This document shows positions 46,381-59,801 of a stretch of DNA of 64,000 nt, piece after piece. The notes below the pieces were generated by a model. It ran no database searches and was not told the origin of the DNA. It saw only the letters and a list, made by a program, of their open reading frames with translations. The DNA comes from Staphylococcus ratti (GTDB lineage Bacteria; Bacillota; Bacilli; Staphylococcales; Staphylococcaceae), in contig NZ_CP086654.1 of the NCBI RefSeq assembly GCF_020883535.1, positions 558,001-622,000 of the forward strand, written 5' to 3'. Made by a program: the position numbers and the translations under genes. Each line of letters starts with the position of its first letter. Positions within the stretch are counted from its first letter, which is position 1.

Positions 46381-46644
46381 GTGAGCGAAAGAAATGATCG
46401 TAAAGTTTACGTTGGTAAAGTAGTTTCAGACAAAATGGATAAAACAGTAACTGTTTTAGTTGAAACATACAAAACACACAAACTATATGGTAAACGTGTT
46501 AAATATTCTAAAAAATATAAAACACATGACGAAAACAATTCAGCTAAACTAGGAGATATCGTTAAAATTCAAGAAACTCGTCCTTTATCAGCGACAAAGC
46601 GTTTCCGTTTAGTAGAAATTGTCGAAGAATCAGTAATTATTTAA
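46381..46644 (+). CDS. rpsQ: 30S ribosomal protein S17
   Basis: 87 residues from the GTG at 46381 (AGAGGAGG upstream); the open frame from 46360 is not used. [20 protein letters not shown] and [10 protein letters not shown] identify S17, an OB-fold primary binder of 16S rRNA. Confidence 0.97.
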   Translation: MSERNDRKVYVGKVVSDKMDKTVTVLVETYKTHKLYGKRVKYSKKYKTHDENNSAKLGDIVKIQETRPLSATKRFRLVEIVEESVII

Positions 46645-46647
46645 TGA

Positions 46648-47043
<396 letters not shown>

Positions 47044-47081
47044 TTTATAAAATCTAAATCACAATTCAAGGAGGTGCCCAC

Positions 47082-47399
47082 ATGCATATCAAAAAAGGTG
47101 ACAACGTAATCGTTATCGCAGGTAAAGACAAAGGTAAAACTGGTAAAGTTGTAGCAACTGAACCTAAAAAAGACCGTGTCGTTGTGGAAGGTGTAAACGT
47201 AGTTAAAAAGCACCAAAAACCAACTCAAATCAATCCTGAAGGTGGAATCTTAGAAACTGAAGCAGCTATTCATGTTTCTAACGTACAATTATTAGACCCT
47301 AAAACAAACAAACCTACACGTGTAGGCTACAAATTTGTTGATGGTAAAAAAGTAAGAATCGCTAAAAAATCAGGCGAAGAAATCAAGTCTAATAAATAA
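47082..47399 (+). CDS. rplX: 50S ribosomal protein L24
   Basis: 105 residues with the KOW motif [20 protein letters not shown] at the N-terminus; an assembly initiator of the large subunit. AAGGAGGTG precedes the ATG. Confidence 0.98.
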   Translation: MHIKKGDNVIVIAGKDKGKTGKVVATEPKKDRVVVEGVNVVKKHQKPTQINPEGGILETEAAIHVSNVQLLDPKTNKPTRVGYKFVDGKKVRIAKKSGEEIKSNK

Positions 47400-47423
47400 T
47401 AAAAGTTGAAAGGAGGATCCACT

Positions 47424-47963
47424 TTGAACCGTTTAAAAGAAAAATTTAACACAGAAGTTAGTGAGAACTTAGTTAAAAAATTCAACTATAGCTCAGTAAT
47501 GGAAGTACCAAAAATCGATAAAATCGTAGTCAACATGGGTGTTGGTGATGCAGTTCAAAACTCTAAAGTATTAGATACAGCAGTTGAGGAGTTAACAGCA
47601 ATCACAGGTCAAAAACCTTTAATCACTAAAGCTAAAAAATCAGTTGCGACTTTCCGTTTACGTGAAGGTATGCCAATTGGTGCTAAAGTAACATTACGTG
47701 GTGAAAGAATGTATGAATTCTTAGATAAATTAATCTCTGTTTCATTACCACGTGTACGTGACTTCCGTGGTGTTTCTAAAAATGCATTTGATGGTCGCGG
47801 TAACTACACTTTAGGTGTTAAAGAACAATTAATTTTCCCTGAGATCGATTATGATAAAGTATCAAAAGTTCGAGGAATGGATATCGTTATCGTAACTACT
47901 GCTAACACTGACGAGGAAGCTCGTGAATTGTTAACACAATTCGGTATGCCATTTCAAAAATAA
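47424..47963 (+). CDS. rplE: 50S ribosomal protein L5
   Basis: 179 residues from a TTG at 47424: AAAGGAGGATCC precedes it and the N-terminus [19 protein letters not shown] then fits L5. Binds 5S r[20 protein letters not shown] and [15 protein letters not shown] are family segments. Confidence 0.97.
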   Translation: MNRLKEKFNTEVSENLVKKFNYSSVMEVPKIDKIVVNMGVGDAVQNSKVLDTAVEELTAITGQKPLITKAKKSVATFRLREGMPIGAKVTLRGERMYEFLDKLISVSLPRVRDFRGVSKNAFDGRGNYTLGVKEQLIFPEIDYDKVSKVRGMDIVIVTTANTDEEARELLTQFGMPFQK

Positions 47964-47984
47964 TCTCTAAAGGAGGCTAATTAA

Positions 47985-48170
47985 GTGGCTAAAAAATCAA
48001 TGGTTGCTAAGCAACAAAAGAAACAAAAGTTCCAAGTCCGTGAATATACACGTTGTGAACGTTGTGGTCGTCCACATTCTGTATATCGTAAATTCAAGCT
48101 TTGCCGTATTTGTTTCCGTGAATTAGCTTATAAAGGTCAAATTCCTGGCGTACGTAAAGCTAGCTGGTAA
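47985..48170 (+). CDS. rpsN: 30S ribosomal protein S14, zinc type
   Basis: 61 residues with a GTG start and AAAGGAGG upstream. The four-Cys zinc site CERCGR..CRICF marks the short C+ type. Staphylococci normally keep a second, longer zinc-free copy elsewhere, induced by Zur when zinc is scarce. Confidence 0.98.
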   Translation: MAKKSMVAKQQKKQKFQVREYTRCERCGRPHSVYRKFKLCRICFRELAYKGQIPGVRKASW

Positions 48171-48201
48171 AAATTTAACTCTTGAAAGGAGGCAACAAAC
48201 T

Positions 48202-48600
48202 ATGACATTGTCAGATCCAATTGCAGATATGTTAACTCGTGTAAGAAACGCAAACATGGTGCGTCACGAAAAATTAGAATTACCTGCATCAAACATTAAA
48301 AAAGAAATCGCTGAAATCCTTAAAAAAGAAGGTTTCATTAAAAACGTTGAATATATCGAAGACGATAAACAAGGTGTTATTCGTTTATTCTTAAAATACG
48401 GTTCAAATAATGAACGCGTTATTACAGGTTTAAAACGTATTTCTAAGCCAGGTTTACGTGTTTACGCTAAAGCGAACGAAGTACCTAAAGTATTAAACGG
48501 TTTAGGTATCGCATTAGTTTCTACTTCAGAAGGTGTTATCACTGACAAAGAAGCTAGAAAACGTAATGTTGGTGGCGAAGTATTAGCTTACATTTGGTAA
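48202..48600 (+). CDS. rpsH: 30S ribosomal protein S8
   Basis: 132 residues; [20 protein letters not shown] and the end [20 protein letters not shown] are standard. In E. coli S8 represses the spc operon. Confidence 0.98.
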   Translation: MTLSDPIADMLTRVRNANMVRHEKLELPASNIKKEIAEILKKEGFIKNVEYIEDDKQGVIRLFLKYGSNNERVITGLKRISKPGLRVYAKANEVPKVLNGLGIALVSTSEGVITDKEARKRNVGGEVLAYIW

Positions 48601-48629
48601 TAATTAATTAAATAAGGAGGTGCCATAGC

Positions 48630-49166
48630 ATGAGCCGTGTTGGTAAAAAAATTATCGAGATCCCAAGTGACGTTACTGTAACTATCGAAGGTAATACAGT
48701 AAAAGTTAAAGGACCTAAAGGTGAATTATCACAAACACTTAACGAAGAAATGACTTACAAACAAGAAGAAAACACACTTGAAGTTGTTAGACCATCAGAT
48801 TCTAAAGAACATAGAACTATTCATGGTACAACTCGTGCGTTAATTAATAATATGGTACAAGGTGTATCACAAGGATACGTTAAAGGACTTGAACTTATCG
48901 GTGTTGGTTACCGTGCACAAGTACAAGGTTCTAAACTTGTACTAAACGTAGGTTATTCTCACCCAGTTGAAATCGAAGCTGCTGAAGGTATCACTTTCTC
49001 AGTAGAAAAAAATACAACTGTAAAAGTTGAAGGTATCGACAAAGAATTAGTAGGTGCTACAGCATCGAAAATTCGTGATGTACGTCCACCAGAACCTTAT
49101 AAAGGTAAAGGTATCCGTTACCAAGGTGAATATATACGTCGTAAAGAAGGTAAAACTGGTAAATAA
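48630..49166 (+). CDS. rplF: 50S ribosomal protein L6
   Basis: 178 residues made of two similar domains; the C-terminal one has the signature [20 protein letters not shown]. It binds the sarcin-ricin loop region near the factor site. AAGGAGGTG precedes the ATG. Confidence 0.98.
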   Translation: MSRVGKKIIEIPSDVTVTIEGNTVKVKGPKGELSQTLNEEMTYKQEENTLEVVRPSDSKEHRTIHGTTRALINNMVQGVSQGYVKGLELIGVGYRAQVQGSKLVLNVGYSHPVEIEAAEGITFSVEKNTTVKVEGIDKELVGATASKIRDVRPPEPYKGKGIRYQGEYIRRKEGKTGK

Positions 49167-49196
49167 TAAATAAACTCTAGAGAAAGGAGTATTGAC

Positions 49197-49556
49197 ATGA
49201 TCAGCAAAATTGATAAAAACAAAGTACGTTTAAAAAGACATGCACGTGTTCGTACGAAATTGTCAGGTACTAGCGAAAAGCCACGTCTAAACGTATATCG
49301 TTCAAACAAGCACATTTATGCACAAATTATTGATGATGTTAAAGGTGTAACATTAGTTCAAGCTTCTACTAAAGATAGCGATATTGATACATCAGCAACT
49401 AAAGTTGAAATGGCAACTAAAGTTGGTGAAGCGATTGCTAAAAAAGCAAGCGAAAAAGGAATCGAAGCAGTTGTATTTGATCGTGGAGGATACTTATTCC
49501 ACGGACGTGTTAAAGCGTTAGCAGATGCAGCTCGCGAAAATGGACTTCAATTTTAA
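49197..49556 (+). CDS. rplR: 50S ribosomal protein L18
   Basis: 119 residues; the basic N-terminus [20 protein letters not shown] contacts 5S rRNA and [20 protein letters not shown] is the conserved end. Confidence 0.98.
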   Translation: MISKIDKNKVRLKRHARVRTKLSGTSEKPRLNVYRSNKHIYAQIIDDVKGVTLVQASTKDSDIDTSATKVEMATKVGEAIAKKASEKGIEAVVFDRGGYLFHGRVKALADAARENGLQF

Positions 49557-49577
49557 TTTAAAGGAGGGACAATATAA

Positions 49578-50078
49578 ATGGCTCGTAGAGAAGAAGAAGT
49601 TAAAGAATTTGAAGAACGCGTTGTTACGATTAACCGTGTTGCAAAAGTTGTTAAAGGTGGACGTCGTTTCCGTTTCACAGCACTTGTAGTTGTAGGAGAC
49701 AAAAATGGTCGCGTTGGTTTCGGTACTGGTAAAGCTCAAGAGGTACCTGAAGCAATTAAAAAAGCTGTTGAAGCTGCGAAGAAAGATCTTATCACAGTTC
49801 CACGTGTTGAAGGTACAACACCTCACACAATCACTGGACGTTACGGTTCAGGAAGTGTATTCATGAAACCAGCTGCTCCTGGTACAGGGGTTATCGCAGG
49901 TGGACCAGTTCGTGCCGTATTAGAACTTGCAGGTATCACTGATATCTTAAGTAAGTCTTTAGGTTCAAACACGCCTATTAACATGGTACGCGCAACAATT
50001 GACGGTTTACAAAACTTAAAAAATGCTGAAGACGTTGCCCGTTTACGTGGTAAATCAGTAGAAGAATTATATAATTAA
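49578..50078 (+). CDS. rpsE: 30S ribosomal protein S5
   Basis: 166 residues. The N-terminal dsRBD-like domain has [20 protein letters not shown], which includes the spectinomycin loop and appears unaltered. The C-terminal domain contains [21 protein letters not shown] fidelity protein at the mRNA channel. Confidence 0.98.
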   Translation: MARREEEVKEFEERVVTINRVAKVVKGGRRFRFTALVVVGDKNGRVGFGTGKAQEVPEAIKKAVEAAKKDLITVPRVEGTTPHTITGRYGSGSVFMKPAAPGTGVIAGGPVRAVLELAGITDILSKSLGSNTPINMVRATIDGLQNLKNAEDVARLRGKSVEELYN

Positions 50079-50095
50079 GGAGGGAAACATTTAAA

Positions 50096-50275
50096 ATGGC
50101 TAAAATTCAAATTACCCTCACTCGAAGCGTTATTGGACGTCCAGAAACACAACGTAAAACAGTTGAAGCTTTAGGTTTGAAAAAATTAAACTCTTCTGTA
50201 ATTGTTGAAGATAACGATGCGATTCGTGGACAAATTAACAAAGTAAGTCACTTAGTAACAGTAGAAGAAAAATAA
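50096..50275 (+). CDS. rpmD: 50S ribosomal protein L30
   Basis: 59 residues, easily missed because of size. ATG at 50096 after AAGGAGGG. The sequence reads [19 protein letters not shown] at the N-terminus and ends [10 protein letters not shown], a standard bacterial L30. It lies between rpsE and rplO as expected. Confidence 0.97.
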   Translation: MAKIQITLTRSVIGRPETQRKTVEALGLKKLNSSVIVEDNDAIRGQINKVSHLVTVEEK

Positions 50276-50291
50276 TCAAGGAGGTGCTCGA

Positions 50292-50731
50292 ATGAAATTA
50301 CATGAGTTAAAACCATCAGAAGGTTCACGTAAAGTACGTAACCGTGTAGGTCGTGGTGCGGCTACTGGTAACGGTAAAACAAGTGGTCGTGGTCAAAAAG
50401 GTCAAAAAGCACGTTCAGGTGGTGGCGTAAGACCAGGTTTCGAAGGTGGACAATTACCTTTATTCCGTCGTATTCCTAAACGTGGTTTCACTAACATTAA
50501 CCGTAAAGAATATGCTATTGTTAACTTAGACCAACTTAACAAATTCGAAGATGGTACTGAGGTTACACCTGAATTATTAATTGAATCAGGCGTAGTTAAA
50601 AGTGAAAAATCTGGCATTAAAGTATTAGGTAATGGTTCATTAGAAAAGAAATTGACTGTTAAAGCACACAAATTCTCAGCTTCTGCTAAAGATGCTATTG
50701 AAGCGAAAGGCGGAGCTCACGAGGTGATCTA

Positions 50732-50732
<1 letters not shown>
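50292..50732 (+). CDS. rplO: 50S ribosomal protein L15
   Basis: 146 residues with the Gly/Arg/Lys-rich N-terminal extension [20 protein letters not shown] that threads into 23S rRNA. Its stop overlaps the secY start by one base. Confidence 0.98.
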
Positions 50733-52692
<1,960 letters not shown>

Positions 52693-52782
52693 TAACGACT
52701 TGGTTTAAAGTGTTTGACTTTACACGTCGTTAACTTTGAAACTGTAATCAAAATTCCGTGACAAGTCTTATAACGATACGCT

Positions 52783-52811
52783 TTGACAATGTAAACCAAG
52801 CCAACTATTAT
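52783..52811 (+). promoter_or_regulatory. Internal promoter before infA
   Basis: TTGACA and TATTAT with exact 17-base spacing, 49 bases before the infA ATG. It would give independent expression of infA-rpmJ-rpsM-rpsK-rpoA-rplQ. A hairpin (TAACGAC..GTG with CAC-GTCGTTA, 52690-52731) upstream may end or attenuate readthrough from adk. CTTGGTTTA (52698) and TAAACCAAG (52792) form a longer-range inverted repeat across the spacer. Confidence 0.8.
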
Positions 52812-52859
52812 CTCGTTGATATACTAAGATCCTTACAACTGAAAAGGAGGCGTTAATTC

Positions 52860-53078
52860 ATGGCAAAACAAGATGTTATCGAACTTGAAGGTACAGTATT
52901 AGATACTTTACCCAACGCAATGTTTAAAGTAGAATTAGAAAATGGTCACGAAATCCTGGCTCATGTAAGTGGCAAGATTCGTATGAACTATATTCGTATT
53001 CTACCTGGCGATAAAGTAACAGTAGAAATGTCTCCGTATGATTTAACACGCGGAAGAATCACATATCGTTATAAATAA
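52860..53078 (+). CDS. infA: Translation initiation factor IF-1
   Basis: 72 residues; an OB fold with [20 protein letters not shown] and [20 protein letters not shown]. Blocks the A site during initiation. AAAGGAGG precedes the ATG. Confidence 0.98.
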
Positions 53079-53107
53079 TTGTCACTCCATCATTGAAGGA
53101 GGTATAA

Positions 53108-53224
<117 letters not shown>

Positions 53225-53246
53225 TTAAAAGAGAGGTGTAAATAAT

Positions 53247-53612
53247 ATGGCACGTATTGCAGGAATTGATATCCCACGTGATAAACGCGTAGTAATCTCA
53301 TTAACATATATCTACGGTATCGGTAAAACATCAGCAAAAGAAATCTTATCTGAAGCAAACGTTTCAGAAGACACTCGTGTAAAAGATTTAACTGACGACG
53401 AGTTAGGCCGCATCCGTGAAGTTGTAGATGGCTACAAAGTTGAAGGTGACTTACGTCGTGAAACGAACTTAAACATCAAACGTTTAATGGAAATTTCATC
53501 ATACCGTGGTATCCGTCACCGTCGTGGTTTACCAGTAAATGGTCAAAAAACTAAAAACAATGCGCGTACGCGTAAAGGCCCAGTTAAAACTGTAGCTAAC
53601 AAGAAAAAATAA
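53247..53612 (+). CDS. rpsM: 30S ribosomal protein S13
   Basis: 121 residues; [20 protein letters not shown] and the basic end [20 protein letters not shown]. It contacts the P-site tRNA and forms bridge B1 with L5. Confidence 0.98.
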   Translation: MARIAGIDIPRDKRVVISLTYIYGIGKTSAKEILSEANVSEDTRVKDLTDDELGRIREVVDGYKVEGDLRRETNLNIKRLMEISSYRGIRHRRGLPVNGQKTKNNARTRKGPVKTVANKKK

Positions 53613-53636
53613 TAGGTAAAGGAGGCAAATTAATCT

Positions 53637-54026
53637 ATGGCACGTAAACAAGTATCACGTAAACGTAGAGTGAAAAAGAATATTGAAAACGGTGTTGCTC
53701 ACATCCGTTCTACTTTCAATAATACAATCGTAACTATTACAGATGAATTCGGAAATGCTTTATCATGGTCATCTGCAGGTGCATTAGGTTTCAAAGGTTC
53801 TAAGAAATCTACACCATTCGCAGCACAAATGGCTTCAGAAACAGCTTCAAAAGCTGCAATGGAACACGGTTTAAAATCAGTTGAAGTAACTGTAAAAGGC
53901 CCTGGTCCAGGTCGTGAATCAGCGATCCGTGCATTACAATCAGCAGGTTTAGAAGTAACAGCGATTAAAGACGTTACTCCAGTTCCACATAATGGTTGCC
54001 GTCCACCAAAACGTCGTCGCGTATAA
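53637..54026 (+). CDS. rpsK: 30S ribosomal protein S11
   Basis: 129 residues; [20 protein letters not shown] and the end [13 protein letters not shown] are characteristic. Located on the 30S platform. Confidence 0.98.
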   Translation: MARKQVSRKRRVKKNIENGVAHIRSTFNNTIVTITDEFGNALSWSSAGALGFKGSKKSTPFAAQMASETASKAAMEHGLKSVEVTVKGPGPGRESAIRALQSAGLEVTAIKDVTPVPHNGCRPPKRRRV

Positions 54027-54109
54027 TTAAATTTTTGTTTTGTCACAACTCACTTAACACTGAAAATTTATAGTTTATGCAAGTCGACGTACTTAAGGAG
54101 GATATGTAA

Positions 54110-55054
54110 ATGATAGAAATCGAGAAACCTAGAATTGAAACAATTGAAGTTAGTGATGATGCTAAATTCGGTAAGTTTGTTGTTGAACCACTTGAGCGTG
54201 GTTACGGTACTACACTAGGAAACTCCTTACGTCGTATCCTACTATCATCATTACCAGGTGCGGCTGTGAAATATATCGAAATCGAAGGTGTTTTACACGA
54301 ATTCTCAGCGATTGATAATGTTGTAGAAGATGTTTCTACGATTATCATGAATATTAAAAAGCTTGCGCTTAATATTTACTCTGAAGAAGAAAAAACATTA
54401 GAAATCGATATTAAAGAAGAAGGCGAAGTAACTGCGAAAGATATCACACACGACAGTGACGTTGAAATCTTAAATCCTGACCTTAAAATTGCCACTGTAT
54501 CTGAAGGTGGACATTTCAAAATGCGTTTAGTCGCTAATAAGGGACGTGGATATGCATTAGCTGATCAAAATAACTCTAGTGATTTACCAATCGGTGTTAT
54601 CCCAGTAGATTCATTATATTCACCAGTTGAACGTGTGAATTATACTGTTGAGAACACACGTGTAGGTCAAAGTTCTGACTTCGACAAGTTGACGTTAGAC
54701 GTATGGACTGATGGTTCAATCACACCACAAGAGGCCGTATCATTAGCTGCTAAAATTATGACTGAGCATTTAAATATCTTTGTCGGTTTAACTGACCAAG
54801 CTCAAAATGCTGAAATCATGATTGTAAAAGAAGAAGATCAAAAAGAAAAAGTATTAGAAATGTCTATCGAAGAATTAGACTTATCTGTACGTTCTTATAA
54901 CTGTCTAAAACGTGCTGGTATTAACTCAGTACAAGAACTCGCTGACAAATCAGAGGCTGATATGATGAAAGTGCGTAACTTAGGTCGCAAGTCTCTTGAA
55001 GAAGTTAAATACAAATTAGAAGACTTAGGTTTAGGTCTAAGAAAAGAAGATTGA
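54110..55054 (+). CDS. rpoA: RNA polymerase alpha subunit
   Basis: 314 residues. The N-terminal dimerisation domain shows [21 protein letters not shown] linker near 230-245 is followed by the C-terminal UP-element-binding domain with [20 protein letters not shown] and [25 protein letters not shown] precedes the ATG in the 83-base gap after rpsK. Confidence 0.98.
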   Translation: MIEIEKPRIETIEVSDDAKFGKFVVEPLERGYGTTLGNSLRRILLSSLPGAAVKYIEIEGVLHEFSAIDNVVEDVSTIIMNIKKLALNIYSEEEKTLEIDIKEEGEVTAKDITHDSDVEILNPDLKIATVSEGGHFKMRLVANKGRGYALADQNNSSDLPIGVIPVDSLYSPVERVNYTVENTRVGQSSDFDKLTLDVWTDGSITPQEAVSLAAKIMTEHLNIFVGLTDQAQNAEIMIVKEEDQKEKVLEMSIEELDLSVRSYNCLKRAGINSVQELADKSEADMMKVRNLGRKSLEEVKYKLEDLGLGLRKED

Positions 55055-55070
55055 TAAAGGAGGTTAACTC

Positions 55071-55439
55071 ATGGGTTACAGAAAATTAGGTCGTACTTCA
55101 GATCAACGTAAAGCAATGTTACGTGACTTAGCAACTTCACTTATCGTTAATGAGCGTATTGAAACAACAGAAGCACGTGCGAAAGAACTTCGTAGCGTAG
55201 TTGAAAAATTGATCACTTTAGGTAAAAAAGGTGACTTAGCTTCTCGTCGTAACGCTGCTAAAACATTACGTAATGTAGAAATCTTAAACGAAGATGAAAC
55301 GACACAAACAGCATTACAAAAATTATTCGGTGAAATCGCTGAACGTTACCAAGAACGTCAAGGTGGTTACACTCGTATTCTTAAAGTTGCACCACGTAAA
55401 GGTGACGGTGCGTTAACAGTAATTATCGAATTAGTTTAA
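55071..55439 (+). CDS. rplQ: 50S ribosomal protein L17
   Basis: 122 residues; [20 protein letters not shown] at the N-terminus is diagnostic. Last gene of the alpha operon; terminators follow. Confidence 0.98.
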   Translation: MGYRKLGRTSDQRKAMLRDLATSLIVNERIETTEARAKELRSVVEKLITLGKKGDLASRRNAAKTLRNVEILNEDETTQTALQKLFGEIAERYQERQGGYTRILKVAPRKGDGALTVIIELV

Positions 55440-55519
55440 TAAATACACACTACTACATTTAAAGCATATGAGTGCAACGATAATGTTTGCCACATACAAA
55501 TATTGTCTAGCTCAAAGTA

Positions 55520-55584
55520 CCCCATCTAACTAAATATTGACGACAAAGCGTGAACTCAATTTAGATGGGGTGCGCGCTTTTTTA
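55520..55584 (+). terminator. Terminator of the ribosomal operon
   Basis: CCCCATCTAA pairs with TTAGATGGGG around a 31-base loop and is followed after GTGCGCGC by a run of T. Confidence 0.7.
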
Positions 55585-55627
55585 TTGGAAGTCGCATTTG
55601 ATGCGAAAGGCTAAAAAATGTCATAAC

Positions 55628-55659
55628 GGGCGCATCCACACTGTGGAGACGCCCTTTTT
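55628..55659 (+). terminator. Second hairpin terminator
   Basis: GGGCG..TCCAC-ACT-GTGGA..CGCCC followed by five T; a strong rho-independent signal between rplQ and ecfA1. The rest of 55440-55846 shows no gene; ATTTTATTCGGTAAAAT near 55799 may hold the ecfA1 -10. Confidence 0.85.
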
Positions 55660-55846
55660 AATTTGTTGCTATGTAGGCTAAATACTGGTGTCTTCCACAA
55701 TCTAATGATGAGAAAGCCATATTTTATAATTTGAAAATAATAGTGAGCATCATCATGAATGTATGTCAACACTGAAACATAGTCGGTATACAATACATAT
55801 TTTATTCGGTAAAATAGGATAGAAGTCAAAAAAGTGAGGAATTATC

Positions 55847-56650
55847 ATGCAACCGATCATTGAATTTAAAAATGTTTCATTTAAATACGATACTGCCGAA
55901 CAGCCTACATTAAAAGAGATTTGTTTTTCGGTTTTCCCTGGAGAGTGGGTATCGATTGTAGGTCACAATGGCTCTGGTAAGTCTACTTTAACAAAATTAA
56001 TAGCCGGTATTGAAACTGAATTTGATGGTCAATTAATGATTAACGGAGCATCTGTGAAAACAGAAGAACATTCGGCTTTTCGCCAACGAATCGGTGTCGT
56101 GTTTCAAAATCCTGAAAATCAATTTGTCGGTTCTATTGTAAAATACGATGTCGCATTCGGCTTAGAAAATAAACGTTTATCTTATGAGGAAATGCATGAA
56201 ATTGTTCCGAAAGTGCTTAAAGATGTAGACATGTTTGACAAACAAAATCATGAACCTACAGCTTTATCAGGTGGACAAAAACAACGTGTAGCCATAGCAG
56301 GCGTGTTAGCACTTAATCCTAAATTGATTATTTTAGATGAAGCCACATCTATGCTAGACCCTGAAGGCAAAGCAGAGATATTGAAGATGATTAAGAAATT
56401 GAACCACGAATGGGGAGTTACTGTACTTTCTATTACACATGATTTAAGTGAAGTCGTGGATTCCAATCGCGTGATTGTAATGAATGAAGGAGCTGTTGCA
56501 TTACAAGGGGAAGTTGGGACGATATTTAAAGAAGTCAACACTTTAAAAGCAATCGGCTTAGATTTACCTTTTGAAATGCGAATAGCTCAAAAATTACAAC
56601 TTGAAACGCATCTATTAACTTATGACGCATTAGTGGAGCGATTATTATGA
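55847..56650 (+). CDS. ecfA1: ECF transporter ATPase EcfA1
   Basis: 267 residues: Walker A VGHNGSGKSTL, Q-loop GVVFQNPENQFVG, signature ALSGGQKQRVAIAG, Walker B LIILDEATSMLD and H-loop SITHDLSE. With EcfA2 it powers the shared transmembrane unit EcfT, to which different vitamin-binding S components, such as BioY in this window, dock. It overlaps ecfA2 by four bases. Confidence 0.96.
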   Translation: MQPIIEFKNVSFKYDTAEQPTLKEICFSVFPGEWVSIVGHNGSGKSTLTKLIAGIETEFDGQLMINGASVKTEEHSAFRQRIGVVFQNPENQFVGSIVKYDVAFGLENKRLSYEEMHEIVPKVLKDVDMFDKQNHEPTALSGGQKQRVAIAGVLALNPKLIILDEATSMLDPEGKAEILKMIKKLNHEWGVTVLSITHDLSEVVDSNRVIVMNEGAVALQGEVGTIFKEVNTLKAIGLDLPFEMRIAQKLQLETHLLTYDALVERLL

Positions 56651-57513
56651 TTCATTTTAACGAGGTGTCTTATACTTATCAACAACATACACCTTATGCT
56701 TATCAAGCATTGAACCTTGTGACGACTTCTTTTGAAGAAGGACGCTACTACGCAGTTATTGGTAAAACGGGTTCTGGTAAATCAACATTACTTCAACATT
56801 TAAATGGGTTGTTAAAACCTTCGCGGGGCACTATGCAAATCGTAGATGTGAAAATCAATCGTAAAACGAAAGATCGTGCATTAAAAGAGATACGCCAACG
56901 TATTGGTATGGTTTTTCAATTTCCAGAATCACAATTATTTGAAGAAACGGTAGAAAAAGAAATCTTATTTGGCCCTAAAAATTTCAATCAAGATAGGACA
57001 AAAGCATTAGAAAAAGCAAAAACGTATTTAAACATGATGGGGGTTAATCCCGATACGTTACTTCCTGCATCGCCATTCCTATTATCTGGGGGGCAAATGC
57101 GCAAAGTAGCCATTACAGCTATTTTAGCAAGTGATCCAGACATTTTAGTATTGGACGAACCTACAGCAGGACTTGATCCAAGAAGTAAACAACAAGTGAT
57201 GGCACTTATTCAACATTTAAATAAAAAAGAAGGAAAGACCGTCATTTTAGTTACACATGAAATGAACGATGTGGCACAATATGCTGACGAAATCAAAGTA
57301 ATGAAGAAAGGTCGTATTGTCGCTTCATACGCACCGGAACATTTTTTTGAGCAAGAGGCGCTAGTTAAATCCTTACATTTAGATTTACCGGACACAGTAC
57401 GATTACAACGTGATTTAGAACAGCGCTCAGGTGTACCATTTGAAGGTATTGCATTAACTGAAGAAAGCTTTGTGTCATTGTATAAAAAGTGGGGTGGACG
57501 CCGTGAAAGATAA
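56647..57513 (+). CDS. ecfA2: ECF transporter ATPase EcfA2
   Basis: 288 residues: Walker A IGKTGSGKSTLL, Q-loop GMVFQFPESQLF, signature LLSGGQMRKVAI, Walker B ILVLDEPTAGLD and H-loop LVTHEMND. The C-terminal extension is typical of EcfA2. Overlaps at both ends show tight translational coupling. Confidence 0.96.
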   Translation: MIHFNEVSYTYQQHTPYAYQALNLVTTSFEEGRYYAVIGKTGSGKSTLLQHLNGLLKPSRGTMQIVDVKINRKTKDRALKEIRQRIGMVFQFPESQLFEETVEKEILFGPKNFNQDRTKALEKAKTYLNMMGVNPDTLLPASPFLLSGGQMRKVAITAILASDPDILVLDEPTAGLDPRSKQQVMALIQHLNKKEGKTVILVTHEMNDVAQYADEIKVMKKGRIVASYAPEHFFEQEALVKSLHLDLPDTVRLQRDLEQRSGVPFEGIALTEESFVSLYKKWGGRRER

Positions 57514-58306
57514 GATGATTATCGGGCGATATTTACCTTTGAATTCAATCGTCCACCGCATCGATCCACGGGCTAAATTTTTATTTGTATTTTTGTTTAT
57601 TATCATTATCTTTTTTAGCCATCATTGGTTTGCATATTTATGGCTTGGTATTATTTTATACAGCTTTATAAAGCTGGCACGTCTACCGTTGTTTTTCTTA
57701 TTAAAAGGGCTAACCCCTATTTTTCTATTTCTCGCTTTTACTTTTGTGATGCATATGTTTATCACTAAAGGTGGCGTACGGTTATTTGAGGGGGGCATTG
57801 TATCTATTGATAGCCATGGATTAAATGAAGGTGCACTTATTGTTCTACGTCTGACATTTATTATGGTCACATCAACGATTCTTACATTAACGACAAGTCC
57901 TTTAGAATTAACAGCCGCTTTTGAAAGACTGTTTAAACCGTTGAAATACATTAAGGTTCCAGTAGCAGTTTTAAGTATGATGATGTCTATTGCATTGCGG
58001 TTTATCCCAACTTTAATGGAAGAATTAGATAAAATTATGATGTCACAAAAGTCGCGAGGTTCTGATTTTAATTCAGGGTCACTATTTCATCGTATAAAAG
58101 CGTTTATTCCATTATTTATTCCGCTATTTATTTCGGCGTTTAAACGTGCTGAAGATTTAGCGATTGCAATGGAAGTAAGAGGATATGATACACACCTTGA
58201 GCGTACAAGCTTTCGACGTTTAGAATGGCATTGGCGAGATACGATAACACTAATATTGTTAATTCCAATTGGTATAGGTGTTTATTTTATTCGAACATAT
58301 TTATAG
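57503..58306 (+). CDS. ecfT: ECF transporter transmembrane subunit EcfT
   Basis: 267 residues from the GTG at 57503, inside the ecfA2 end, with GGGGTGG upstream. N-terminal [20 protein letters not shown], several membrane helices, and the coupling helices with SQKSRG and [10 protein letters not shown] (the A-R-G motifs) that engage the ATPases. The group II shared scaffold for vitamin and metal S components. Confidence 0.94.
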   Translation: MKDKMIIGRYLPLNSIVHRIDPRAKFLFVFLFIIIIFFSHHWFAYLWLGIILYSFIKLARLPLFFLLKGLTPIFLFLAFTFVMHMFITKGGVRLFEGGIVSIDSHGLNEGALIVLRLTFIMVTSTILTLTTSPLELTAAFERLFKPLKYIKVPVAVLSMMMSIALRFIPTLMEELDKIMMSQKSRGSDFNSGSLFHRIKAFIPLFIPLFISAFKRAEDLAIAMEVRGYDTHLERTSFRRLEWHWRDTITLILLIPIGIGVYFIRTYL

Positions 58307-58325
58307 CAGAGAAAGGTTGTCAGTG

Positions 58326-59123
58326 ATGCAACGTGTACTTGTAAAAATAAGTTATCATGGTGGCCAATTTCTTGGTTTTCAAATTCAAAATCAAGGGCGC
58401 ACTGTGCAAGGATATTTCGAAAAAATTTTAAAACGTATGCATAAGCATGACGTGCGTATACATCCTTCAAGTCGAACAGATCGAGGTGTACACGCTTTAG
58501 AACAGTATTTTCATTTTGATACAAAGTTGAATATTTCGCCATCACAGTGGCAGTATGCGATGAATCGTGCGTTACCTCAAGATATTTACGTTCACGAGGT
58601 TACATTTATCGATGAAGATTTTCATTGTCGCTATGATTGTGTAGGAAAATCCTATCGCTATGCCATTTATCAAGCACCTCATAGAAACCCTTTTCAAGCA
58701 CAATTGAAAACGTACCTTGCGGATGACCTTGATATTGAGAAAATGAATCAAGCAGCAGAGCAGTTTTTGGGTACACATGATTTTACGAGTTTTTGTTCTC
58801 AAAAAACTGAAGTTGAAAGCAAAGAGCGTACAATTTATGAAAGTCGTGTCATTCGGACAGAAGAAGGTTTAGATTTTATCATTTCTGGCTCGGGTTTTTT
58901 ATATAATATGGTGCGTGTCATCATGGCATTTTTAATCGAAGTCGGAAGAGGCAAACGCTCGGCTAGTGATGTCATACAATTGTTAGAAGCAAAAGATCGT
59001 AATCTTGTTCCTCATACAGCACCAGCTGAAGGATTGTATTTAGAAAAAATCTATTTATCAGCAGATGAATTGGTCAAAAAATTTGGCGAGAACATTACAA
59101 TTCATCAGAAAAAATCATTATAA
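58326..59123 (+). CDS. truA: tRNA pseudouridine(38-40) synthase TruA
   Basis: 265 residues from the ATG at 58326 (GAGAAAGG upstream; the GTG one codon earlier is possible). The catalytic Asp lies in [33 protein letters not shown] and the conserved [20 protein letters not shown] are present. Modifies the anticodon arm of many tRNAs. Confidence 0.96.
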   Translation: MQRVLVKISYHGGQFLGFQIQNQGRTVQGYFEKILKRMHKHDVRIHPSSRTDRGVHALEQYFHFDTKLNISPSQWQYAMNRALPQDIYVHEVTFIDEDFHCRYDCVGKSYRYAIYQAPHRNPFQAQLKTYLADDLDIEKMNQAAEQFLGTHDFTSFCSQKTEVESKERTIYESRVIRTEEGLDFIISGSGFLYNMVRVIMAFLIEVGRGKRSASDVIQLLEAKDRNLVPHTAPAEGLYLEKIYLSADELVKKFGENITIHQKKSL

Positions 59124-59139
59124 AATTCAATGAAACACA

Positions 59140-59168
59140 TTGACAATAACAGGCAAAAATTATATCAT
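59140..59168 (+). promoter_or_regulatory. rplM-rpsI promoter
   Basis: TTGACA and TATCAT with 17-base spacing, 176 bases upstream of rplM. Confidence 0.85.
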
Positions 59169-59174
59169 AGTTAA

Positions 59175-59340
59175 CGGTATTGTTTTATATCACCCCACGA
59201 TAAGCCCCGGAAACTTATTGTGTTACAAGATATAGAAGCAGGACAGGTCAACAGTTAACGGAATAAATCAAGTCGTTCACAGTTGTGTACGAAAACTGGT
59301 TGAAATCACGCTTAGAACATTTATTCACTAGGAGGACAAT
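59175..59340 (+). ncRNA. L13 leader RNA
   Basis: The roughly 165-base transcribed leader between promoter and rplM contains complementary segments such as CAATAAG/CTTATTG-type pairing around CACCCCACGATAAGCCCCGG and GTTAACGG repeated at its two ends (59172 and 59253). Firmicute rplM leaders are a known autoregulatory RNA family (L13_leader). Position fits; I have not verified the covariance pattern. Confidence 0.6.
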
Positions 59341-59344
59341 TAAT

Positions 59345-59782
59345 ATGCGTCAAACATTTATGGCAAATGAATCAAACATTGAGCGCAAATGGTATGTTGT
59401 TGATGCGGAAGGCCAAACATTAGGTCGTTTATCATCAGAAGTAGCATCTATCTTACGCGGTAAAAATAAAGTAACTTATACACCACACGTTGATACAGGT
59501 GATTATGTAATCATTATCAACGCTGAAAAAATCCAATTCACTGGTAATAAAGAACAAGATAAAATTTACTACAGACACTCAAATCACCCAGGTGGTTTAA
59601 AATCAATCACTGCTGGTGAGTTAAAACGTACAAACCCAGAACGTTTATTAGAGAACTCAATCAAAGGTATGTTACCAAGTTCACGTTTAGGTGAAAAACA
59701 AGGTAAAAAATTATTCGTTTATCGTGGCGCTGAACATCCACACGCTGCACAACAACCAGAAAACTACGAGTTACGTGGTTAA
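59345..59782 (+). CDS. rplM: 50S ribosomal protein L13
   Basis: 145 residues from the ATG at 59345 (AGGAGGAC upstream; the frame opens earlier in the leader). [20 protein letters not shown] and [20 protein letters not shown] are diagnostic. Early assembly protein of the large subunit and presumed ligand of its own leader. Confidence 0.98.
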   Translation: MRQTFMANESNIERKWYVVDAEGQTLGRLSSEVASILRGKNKVTYTPHVDTGDYVIIINAEKIQFTGNKEQDKIYYRHSNHPGGLKSITAGELKRTNPERLLENSIKGMLPSSRLGEKQGKKLFVYRGAEHPHAAQQPENYELRG

Positions 59783-59801
59783 TTAGAAGGAGGAAATGAC
59801 A